DNA from: Sphingomonas sp. PAMC 26621
GTDB taxonomy: Bacteria; Pseudomonadota; Alphaproteobacteria; Sphingomonadales; Sphingomonadaceae
Assembly: GCF_000251145.1 (NCBI RefSeq)
Contig: NZ_AIDW01000016.1
Coordinates: 62,001 to 126,000, forward strand
DNA length: 64,000 bases
Direction: 5' to 3'
The position numbers and the translations under genes are program-made. The notes under the pieces are model-generated. The model had not been told where the DNA came from. It was given only the letters and a program-made list of their open reading frames with translations, and did not search any database. The stretch's first letter is position 1. Every line of letters begins with the position of its first letter. Shown one piece after another: positions 57,728 to 64,000 of the stretch.

Positions 57728-58492
57728 TCACGCGGTGTAGAGGTCGCAGGTATTGCGTTTGGCGGTCGGTGCCGGGTTCGTCACCTGCGTGAAGTTGCGT
57801 TTGTCGCGAACGATGAAGGTCGCGATCGAGTGCAGCTTTTTTGCGCCGATCAGCCAGGTGCCGGTGACCGGCTGGTAATTGTAGTTGATCTCGACGAACA
57901 TTACCCCGGAGTCGGTCGGCGCAGAAACCTTGCTGCCAACGTCGCCCATCCCGCCGGTGATCACGCTGCCGGGGTGGCTGGCGGAATTGTCGGGGCTGCC
58001 CGAGGAAGCGGTGTTGACGCCGGCGGTGGGATCATAGCTGGCAGCGGAATCGTCCGCGGTCGATGGCGCGTTGTTCTTGATAGTGGTGCGCCCATAGGTC
58101 GAATCGAAGCCGGTGCCGGTCTTGAGACCGAGACAGCGCTGCCAGTGGATCCGCTGGACGCCGTTCGACTCCTCGAGGCTGGACAGCGTGATCCGACCAT
58201 TCGCGGTAAGTTTCAAATCGGTGCCCTGCAGCTTTGCCGCCTGCAGCACGTCGTTGACGTCATACTCGCGCAGATCCTGCTGGGACAGGCCGTTATCCAC
58301 CCCGACGCGCGACGCGTTGTCCGCCAGCGCCAGCGCGATCTGGCTGAGTTTCAGGTTGGTCAGCGCAAGATTGGAAATCTCGACGCCATAAAGCCCGAGC
58401 GCGAGCACGATCGGCATCGATAGCGCGAATTCGAGCAACGCGAGACCGCTGGTATCGCCGCGAAGCCTGGCGAAGGTCGATGCGCGGATCAT
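57728..58492 (-). CDS. TadE-like pseudopilin protein
   Basis: 254 residues from an ATG at 58492 (MIRASTFARLRGDTSGLALL), overlapping the upstream TadE gene by four bases. The short basic N-terminus followed by GLALLEFALSMPIVLALGLY and the E of LEF is the TadE pattern, with a membrane helix just after. The rest is a predicted periplasmic domain with serine-, threonine- and glycine-rich parts and a C-terminal cysteine (NTCDLYTA). It belongs to a three-gene TadE-TadE-TadG set for Flp-type pilus assembly. Confidence 0.85.
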   Translation of the reverse strand: MIRASTFARLRGDTSGLALLEFALSMPIVLALGLYGVEISNLALTNLKLSQIALALADNASRVGVDNGLSQQDLREYDVNDVLQAAKLQGTDLKLTANGRITLSSLEESNGVQRIHWQRCLGLKTGTGFDSTYGRTTIKNNAPSTADDSAASYDPTAGVNTASSGSPDNSASHPGSVITGGMGDVGSKVSAPTDSGVMFVEINYNYQPVTGTWLIGAKKLHSIATFIVRDKRNFTQVTNPAPTAKRNTCDLYTA

Positions 58493-59112
58493 GGCGTGCA
58501 CAACACCGCGGGCGCGGTCGCAGGCGAGGACTGGGACTGGTAAGGCTGGTTTTTCAAGGTCGTGCTACCCGTAATTGTCTGGTTGGGTGACCATCCGAGC
58601 AACCCCGCCACGGGCAGGAGACGCGGGTAGGTTACCCGCATGGTGTAGACCGTCACATCGCTTGCACCGCCCTGGCCGCTGGCACCGGGGTCGGGCGTGG
58701 CGTCCCATTTCGTGTTGCCGTTGACGTCGGAATAACATTCGGTCGGCTGGCGAATGCCGTCATTATTGTTGTCGGAGAACGGCTCGGGACCGGTTTGCGT
58801 AAAGCTCGAATAGCTCACTCGCGTCGCGCACCATGTGCCGGCCGCCGGATCGGTCGCGCAGGATTGCGTGGTCGCTCCGATCAGACCGCCCATCACGGTC
58901 ATCACCTTCTGATCGAGGTCGTTGACCGAGGCACCTTGCAGCGTACTGTCGCGCGCAGCCTTCTGGACGGCGCCGTTCAAGATCGCGCGCGCATAGGTGC
59001 CGTACAGCAGGTCGCAGAGCGCCATCATCAGCACGACCATGACCGGCGCGACGAAGGTGAATTCGAGCAGGGTCCCGCCGCGAATGTCGCGGCGGAGCGA
59101 AGCCCGGCTCAC
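58489..59112 (-). CDS. TadE-family protein
   Basis: 207 residues from a GTG at 59112 that overlaps the VWA gene stop (GTGA). The N-terminus VSRASLRRDIRGGTLLEFTF shows the TadE motif (LEF), with VVLMMALCDLLYGTYARAIL as the membrane helix. Several cysteines (CATDPAAGTWCATR, PTECYSD, VLCTP) may form disulfides in the periplasm. It lies in the middle of the operon VWA/TadG-TadE-TadE. Confidence 0.85.
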   Translation of the reverse strand: MSRASLRRDIRGGTLLEFTFVAPVMVVLMMALCDLLYGTYARAILNGAVQKAARDSTLQGASVNDLDQKVMTVMGGLIGATTQSCATDPAAGTWCATRVSYSSFTQTGPEPFSDNNNDGIRQPTECYSDVNGNTKWDATPDPGASGQGGASDVTVYTMRVTYPRLLPVAGLLGWSPNQTITGSTTLKNQPYQSQSSPATAPAVLCTP

Positions 59113-61118
59113 TTCGTCACACGGAGCATCGCCACCTGCTTGGCGATCTTCTGGAAGGCGGTGTCGAGCGACTTGTTGTCACTGGCGTAATAGGCCTGCC
59201 CGTCGGATGCGCAGGTGGTCAGTTCGTTGGTCAGCTGCTGCCCGAAGCCGACCACGAACACCTTGATGTTGCGGGCCTTTGCCGCCGCACATTCGGCGAG
59301 GAAACGCTGGTTGTGATAATTGGTGTAGGTCGTCAGGTTTCCCTGATTGCCGTTGGCGACGCGCTTGCGATACGCCTCGATCCCGTAAAGCCCGTAGATG
59401 TTGGCGTTCGGCGCCATGTCGCCGTCGGTCATGAAGACGATGTAGCGGTTGGGCGCGTTGCGACCGGGCCATGTCGAGGTATCGTTCTTGAAGATCCCAA
59501 GGGGCGAAATCATCCGCGTGCCCCAGATCATCCCGGTGTCGTGATACGTACCACCCTGCGGCACGAAATCGCTCGCGTTGACATAGGCGCTGACCTGCGC
59601 GCGGGTCAGCGTATCGAGCCGCTGGACCGGCTTGCCGCACGAGACATAGCCGGACGAGATGTTCTGATAGAGGTTGAGTGCGGTCCAAACACCCGTTTGC
59701 GTCGTGCTGTTGCTGTCGCCGCGCGGATTGGTGCTGTTGGTACCTGCCCAGTTCTTGTTGTTGCCATTGTCCAGAACGCTCGAGTCCAGCGACGTCGCCG
59801 TCCCACGATAATAGATCACATCCGGCCACATCGGACGCCATTTTGTCGCGGTGGAGCCGTTGGGGATCAAATCGGGGTCGAGATCGGGCGGTAGTTTGGT
59901 CTGGTCGAAACTCGTCGCTCCCGTTGTCGTGTCGCGTTCCTCAAGGCAGCCTTGCCACCTGCTGGTCGCTGCGGTGATCTTGGAGGGATCGTCGACGCTG
60001 TTGCCCATTACGTAATTGCCGACGTCGAGCTGCGAATAATCGTAGATCCACGCGGGCTTGACCGGCTGCGCGGAGAGCTTGCACGTGCCGAGAGCTGGGC
60101 TTCCCGACGTGCTCGTCTGCGTCCAGGACTGGTAGGTATAGGCGGTTGCGGTACCGTCGGTCGCGTATCCAGTCACAGGATCGCGGACGAGCGCTGTGCA
60201 GGCCGCAGACGTCATGTTGGGTTTCGAAACGTTCGAGGACGTTCCGTCAGTCATATCGCCCTTCAGGCGGCGCGTGTCGTAGCTCCAGTTCCTCACCATA
60301 TACAGGGGATAGTTGGTGATGTCGGTAACGGTCGGATCGACCGGCGAGACCTGAGTCACCGCATAGCCGGCGTTGACCGTCGAGGTATAGGTCACGAAGC
60401 CGTAGCGGATGTGGGTCGTGTCATCCTTGCTCGCCGCGACGGTGTCGTAGAAGTTGAGCACCGCCGTGCGCACGCCCGACAGCTTCGAGCCGCTGACCTC
60501 CTGGGCGTAATACCCCGTCGTACCGTCGGGCCGCGTATAGCTCTTGATCGTCGGGCTGCAGCCCGCGGTCTGCGAGGCGAGGCACGCCATCGACCCGGTG
60601 GTATCGAGCACGAACATCACGTCGGTATCGGCGACGTCGAAACGCGCCTCGCACGTTACGGTGAGGGTGACGTCCTTGGTCCCGATGATCTTCGAGACGG
60701 TCATCGGTACGGTCGCGGTGGCGGTGGCGGCGACCTGATTGTCGGTGGTCTTGGTCGGCGTGAACGCAACCTTGGTGGTGCCCATGTAGCCGGTTACGGC
60801 CGGGATCTTGGTAGGATCGTCCTTGTTGAAATTGTTCGCGAAGAACGCATTTGCCTGCGCCACGGCAGGGTCGTCGAGCGCGGTGTTGTTGGTATAGGCC
60901 ATCGTCTTGCGCCCGGCGAGCGCGCCCGCGTCGCAGGCTTGCTGGAGCCGGGTCTTGGCGACATAGATGCGCCCCATGTCGACCGTAGATCCGACCAGAC
61001 CCGTCAGCGGGATCAGGAACATCGCCATCATGGCGAGCGTGTTGCCGCTCGCATCGTGCGCGAGCGTGACCATCAGGCCGCGTGCCGCTACCTCCGTCCT
61101 GGGTGCCTGCCCCGTCAT
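59109..61118 (-). CDS. TadG-like protein with von Willebrand factor A domain
   Basis: 669 residues from an ATG at 61118 (MTGQAPRTEVAARGLMVTLA); the open frame reaches 61235. The N-terminal DASGNTLAMMAMFLIPLTGL is the Tad-type helix (TadG: RxxxGxxA, LxPL), and CDAGALAGRKTMAYTN is the usual TadG block. VWA follows from FDVADTDVMFVLDTTGSMAC (MIDAS-type DTTGS) to the C-terminus. There is a large insert of about 300 residues inside the VWA fold. It heads the operon with two TadE genes. No tadA, tadB or pilin gene is in the window. Confidence 0.87.
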   Translation of the reverse strand: MTGQAPRTEVAARGLMVTLAHDASGNTLAMMAMFLIPLTGLVGSTVDMGRIYVAKTRLQQACDAGALAGRKTMAYTNNTALDDPAVAQANAFFANNFNKDDPTKIPAVTGYMGTTKVAFTPTKTTDNQVAATATATVPMTVSKIIGTKDVTLTVTCEARFDVADTDVMFVLDTTGSMACLASQTAGCSPTIKSYTRPDGTTGYYAQEVSGSKLSGVRTAVLNFYDTVAASKDDTTHIRYGFVTYTSTVNAGYAVTQVSPVDPTVTDITNYPLYMVRNWSYDTRRLKGDMTDGTSSNVSKPNMTSAACTALVRDPVTGYATDGTATAYTYQSWTQTSTSGSPALGTCKLSAQPVKPAWIYDYSQLDVGNYVMGNSVDDPSKITAATSRWQGCLEERDTTTGATSFDQTKLPPDLDPDLIPNGSTATKWRPMWPDVIYYRGTATSLDSSVLDNGNNKNWAGTNSTNPRGDSNSTTQTGVWTALNLYQNISSGYVSCGKPVQRLDTLTRAQVSAYVNASDFVPQGGTYHDTGMIWGTRMISPLGIFKNDTSTWPGRNAPNRYIVFMTDGDMAPNANIYGLYGIEAYRKRVANGNQGNLTTYTNYHNQRFLAECAAAKARNIKVFVVGFGQQLTNELTTCASDGQAYYASDNKSLDTAFQKIAKQVAMLRVTK

Positions 61119-61241
61119 GCCGCCAATATCCCCTGCAAGAAAAACACGCGTCTCGGGGTGCGATATGCCGCAGAAGGGGATAATCACGCGTGAGCGAGCA
61201 TGGTTAAGGAGCGATGACCACGCGCCGCGCGGCATCGCGCG

Positions 61242-61913
61242 ATGAGCGGGCAGGAAGACCCCGAACGGTACCTCGCCTTATCCTACGCGGTACCCGCCGC
61301 GCAGCCCGGACTTACCGCGTTGCTCGCGCTCGACGGGACGCTTGGCCAGATCCTGCGGACGACGCGCGAACCGATGGTCGGGCAGATGCGGCTGACCTGG
61401 TGGCACGAGGCATTATCCGCGCTCGATCACACCGCGCCGCCGGCGCAGCCGGTGTTGCAGGCGCTCGCGACAGAGGTCGTGTCCCGGGGCGTGTCGGGGG
61501 CGGCGCTTGCGGGCATGATCGACGGATGGGAAGTCTTGCTCGACCCCGATCCGCTAACTCGCACAACGCTCGAAGCCTACGCCGCGCACCGCGGCGGGAC
61601 ACTGTTCGCCCAGGCCGGTGTTCTGCTCGGTGCAGGTCCGCGCGATCCGTTGCTGCAGGCAGGGGCGGGGTGGGCGCTCGCCGACCTCGCGCGTCACGTG
61701 CGCGACGCCGAAGCTGCCGCGCTACCGCGGATGCTTTCGCAACACGAACTGGACGCGGCGTTCGGGTTGCGCTGGAGCAGGCCGGCGCGCGCGCTCGGCG
61801 CCCTCGCCCTCACCGCACGGATGGATTTGGCGATGCTGCAGGACGGCGGTCCGCCAAGCACTTCGCCGCGGCGCGTCGCCCGGCTCGCGTGGCACCGAAT
61901 CAGCGGACGCTAG
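61242..61913 (+). CDS. Squalene/phytoene synthase-family protein, NDUFAF6-like
   Basis: 223 residues, shorter than phytoene synthases (about 300). The helices PGLTALLALDGTLGQILRTT, REPMVGQMRLTWWHEALSAL and the later GWALADLARHVRDAEAAALP resemble the NDUFAF6 group, where RLxWWxxAL stands in place of the first DxxxD and the second acidic motif is not kept. Without the two aspartate-rich motifs, prenyl-diphosphate synthase activity is unlikely. NDUFAF6 relatives assist complex I assembly in mitochondria; the bacterial role is unproven. Divergent from the VWA gene. Confidence 0.8.
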   Translation: MSGQEDPERYLALSYAVPAAQPGLTALLALDGTLGQILRTTREPMVGQMRLTWWHEALSALDHTAPPAQPVLQALATEVVSRGVSGAALAGMIDGWEVLLDPDPLTRTTLEAYAAHRGGTLFAQAGVLLGAGPRDPLLQAGAGWALADLARHVRDAEAAALPRMLSQHELDAAFGLRWSRPARALGALALTARMDLAMLQDGGPPSTSPRRVARLAWHRISGR

Positions 61914-61973
61914 GCTTTCCCGGGGCAGCCGAACCCGATATTCCGGGAGCGGGGACATGGGGGGAATCGGAAT

Positions 61974-62447
61974 ATGTGGCGCATCATCATCGGTGGGCTC
62001 GCCGCGCTTGCGTTGGTCGCGGCGGGCGTCGTGTTGTTCAATCGCAATGCACGGTCGGTCGCGGCGCTGCCGGCGGTGCCGTTGCCGGTCGCGCAGGCGG
62101 GGAGCGGTGAAAACCTGCCAGACGTCGCGCCCGCCGCGACCGAGGCGACGCGCGAGGCCAAACGGTTCGCGCGGTATGACAAGGACGAGAACGGTACGGT
62201 CGGGCGCGAAGAATATCTCGCGCCACGCCGCAAGGCGTTCGCCAAGCTCGATACCAACCATGACGGCGCCTTGTCGTTCGACGAATGGGCCGCAAAGACC
62301 GAAACGAAGTTCGCCGAGGCGGACAAGGACAAGTCGGGCGGAATGACCCCCGCCGAATTCGCCACCACCGCGCCGAAGCGCAAGCCACCGCACATCCATC
62401 GCGATTGCCCACCACCCGCCAGCGCCGCCGCGTCGGAGGAGAGTTGA
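61974..62447 (+). CDS. Membrane-anchored EF-hand protein
   Basis: 157 residues. The N-terminus MWRIIIGGLAALALVAAGVV is a membrane anchor or signal helix. Three calcium-binding loops follow: DKDENGTVGREE, DTNHDGALSFDE and DKDKSGGMTPAE, each with D-x-D/N-x-D/S-G spacing. It should bind calcium in the periplasm. It lies 60 bases after the NDUFAF6-like gene and ends 100 bases before trmFO (convergent). The proline- and histidine-rich tail HIHRDCPPPASAAASEES may not be structured. Confidence 0.85.
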   Translation: MWRIIIGGLAALALVAAGVVLFNRNARSVAALPAVPLPVAQAGSGENLPDVAPAATEATREAKRFARYDKDENGTVGREEYLAPRRKAFAKLDTNHDGALSFDEWAAKTETKFAEADKDKSGGMTPAEFATTAPKRKPPHIHRDCPPPASAAASEES

Positions 62448-62547
62448 CCGGTCGGGCCCGAACGTCCGCGACATCCGAGGGCCGATCCGGGCCTCAGCCC
62501 TCCCGTTCGTTAACCGGCTTCGACCGAAACGAACGGGACGGGCGGGT

Positions 62548-63879
62548 TCAAGCCACCGACAACCACGCGCCGAGTGCCGAGCGTGCGCGGTCGGTGTACA
62601 TCTTCTTGCGGTCGGCTTTCTTGGTCCGGCCCGGAATCGGGGGGAACAGACCAAAATTGACGTTCATCGGCTGGTACGTATCCGCAACCGCCGCGCCGGT
62701 GATGTGATGGAGCAAAGCGCCCAGCGCGGTCGTGACCGGCGGCGGCGTCATCGCGCGCCCGCCCAGTTCGGCGACCGCGAACCGCCCCGCCATCAACCCG
62801 ACCGCGGCGCTCTCGACATAGCCTTCGCAGCCGGTGATCTGCCCGGCGAAGCGGACGTTCGGGCGGGACTTGAGCCGCAGCGTCGGGTCGAGCAATTCGG
62901 GCGAACGGATGAAGGTGTTGCGGTGCAACCCGCCAAGCCGCGCGAATTCCGCGTTCTCCAGCCCCGGGATCGTACGGAACAGGCGGACCTGCTCGGAATG
63001 CTTGAGCTTGGTCTGGAAGCCGACGATGTTCCACAGCGTGCCGCTGGCATTGTCCTGCCGCAACTGGACGACCGCATAGGGCCAGCGCCCGGTCCGCGGA
63101 TCATCGAGCCCGACCGGCTTCATCGGACCATAGCGCAGCGTATCGACCCCGCGCGATGCGGCGACCTCGATCGGCATGCAGCCCTCGAAATAGGGGGTGT
63201 TCTGCTCCCATTCCTTGAACTCGGTCTTCTCGCCCTCGATCAAGCCGGTGTGGAAGGCGATATACTGCTCCTGGTTGAGCGCGCAGTTGATGTAGTCCTT
63301 GCCCTCTCCCTTGTTCCAGCGTGATTGGAACCACGCGGTGTCCATGTCGATGCTGTCGAAATGGACGATCGGCGCAATCGCATCGAAGAAGGCAAGCGAG
63401 TCCGCGCCCGTCGCAGCGCCGATGCTGGACGCGAGGCCCGCAGCGGTCAGCGGGCCGGTTGCGACGATGACGGGGGTGTCGGGGAGCGTGTCGACCCGTT
63501 CGCGCACCACCTGGATGTTGGGATGCGCCTCGAGTGCCGCGGTGACGCCGGCCGAAAAGCCGTCGCGGTCGACCGCAAGCGCCGAACCTGCGGGAACCTT
63601 GTGAATGTCCGCTTCGCGCAGGATCAGAGATCCCAGCGTCCGCATCTCCTGGTGGATCAGCCCGACCGCGTTGCTGTCGGCATCGTCGGAGCGGAAGCTG
63701 TTCGAGCAGACCAGCTCGGCGAGTCCGTCGCTCTGGTGCGCGGGGGTCATTTCGCCGCCACGCTCGGCGGGGGCGCCGCGCATTTCGGACAGGCGGACCG
63801 AAAAGCCCGCCTCGGCCAGCTGCCATGCCGCCTCGGACCCGGCGAGACCGCCGCCGATGATGTGGATGTCGTGTGTCAT
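62548..63879 (-). CDS. trmFO: tRNA (uracil-5-)-methyltransferase TrmFO
   Basis: Folate- and FAD-dependent formation of m5U54 in tRNA. 443 residues from the ATG at 63879 after AAAGGA. The FAD site is [20 protein letters not shown]. The catalytic cysteine is about residue 58 in [16 protein letters not shown], and a second conserved one is in [15 protein letters not shown]. The family's CEGYVESAA and [14 protein letters not shown] segments are present. In-frame sequence upstream to 63921 lacks a ribosome site. Confidence 0.97.
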   Translation of the reverse strand: MTHDIHIIGGGLAGSEAAWQLAEAGFSVRLSEMRGAPAERGGEMTPAHQSDGLAELVCSNSFRSDDADSNAVGLIHQEMRTLGSLILREADIHKVPAGSALAVDRDGFSAGVTAALEAHPNIQVVRERVDTLPDTPVIVATGPLTAAGLASSIGAATGADSLAFFDAIAPIVHFDSIDMDTAWFQSRWNKGEGKDYINCALNQEQYIAFHTGLIEGEKTEFKEWEQNTPYFEGCMPIEVAASRGVDTLRYGPMKPVGLDDPRTGRWPYAVVQLRQDNASGTLWNIVGFQTKLKHSEQVRLFRTIPGLENAEFARLGGLHRNTFIRSPELLDPTLRLKSRPNVRFAGQITGCEGYVESAAVGLMAGRFAVAELGGRAMTPPPVTTALGALLHHITGAAVADTYQPMNVNFGLFPPIPGRTKKADRKKMYTDRARSALGAWLSVA

Positions 63880-63947
63880 GCGCCGTCCTTTGGGCATCCG
63901 CGCCGACTGGTCAACCGCCACGCGGCGATCGCGGTGGGGAAGGCCTG

Positions 63948-64000
63948 ATGTCGATCAAGCAGATAAGATCGGCAACCCGCGAAGCGATTGCAAGGGCCGG
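63948..64000 (+). CDS. Partial N-terminus of an unidentified gene
   Basis: An ATG at 63948 after GGAAGG opens [17 protein letters not shown] and runs to the right edge, 17 codons. The sequence is helical and basic. Too short to recognise; a real start is likely because of the ribosome site and its position divergent from trmFO. Confidence 0.45.
   Translation, partial: MSIKQIRSATREAIARA

Overview
The window is GC-rich chromosomal DNA from an alphaproteobacterium, most probably a member of the Sphingomonadales (Sphingomonas-like). The evidence is gene content and order. There is a chvG-chvI two-component pair divergent from pckA, followed by a short HprK, RapZ, a mannose-type EIIA and HPr. The order lptD-surA-pdxA-rsmA is present. 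The E1-beta subunit of pyruvate dehydrogenase carries its own lipoyl domain. There is a DksA relative with a depleted zinc finger, tandem DUF465 proteins and a DUF1465 protein. Hairpin-arm repeats of the 'GTCACCCCGG..CCGGGGTCCA' kind are dispersed between genes. I see no rRNA, tRNA, CRISPR array, insertion sequence or prophage.

Layout. 0-7 kb: a regulatory PTS/ChvGI block and pckA. 7-19 kb: housekeeping genes guaB, rsmB, a TPR protein, the outer-membrane biogenesis operon lptD-surA-pdxA-rsmA, pepA, holC and ndk. 19-32 kb: nadK-moaA, an EAL-type c-di-GMP phosphodiesterase, mfd, sdhE, recG, a PilZ protein and tyrS. 31-38 kb: serS-surE-LysM/M23 lipoprotein, a glycine-rich PEP-CTERM-like protein, dksA, a second PilZ protein, two DUF465 proteins and a DUF1465 protein. 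38-42 kb: a nitronate monooxygenase-like flavoprotein and a secreted M1 aminopeptidase. 42-51 kb: the most accessory part, with two divergent methyltransferases in AT-richer DNA, a family 2 glycosyltransferase, an ECF sigma/FecR/TonB-receptor signalling cassette and a third methyltransferase; a gamma-carbonic anhydrase and a YaiI-family protein are interspersed. 51-64 kb: a SleB-type cell-wall hydrolase, cysK, an MFS exporter, pdhA-pdhB, a TadE-TadE-VWA/TadG operon, an NDUFAF6-like protein, an EF-hand protein and trmFO.

Three conserved genes (a SpoU methyltransferase at the left edge, pckA and cysK) each look intact except for one missing G or C that breaks the frame. The shared pattern points to residual sequencing error more than to three independent pseudogenes, but the sequence alone cannot settle this.

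Working together: the PTS proteins, HprK and RapZ form a phosphorylation-based regulatory branch rather than a sugar transporter, and sit with the ChvGI envelope-stress system and its likely target pckA. The FecIR cassette is built as a classical cell-surface signalling path: the receptor senses through its STN domain, signals to FecR, and FecR releases the sigma factor. Nothing in the window clearly constitutes an undescribed system. The best leads are the 42-51 kb cluster, the structure-conserving palindromic repeats, and several proteins with degenerate active sites (EAL/GGDEF, M23, DksA, NDUFAF6-like).
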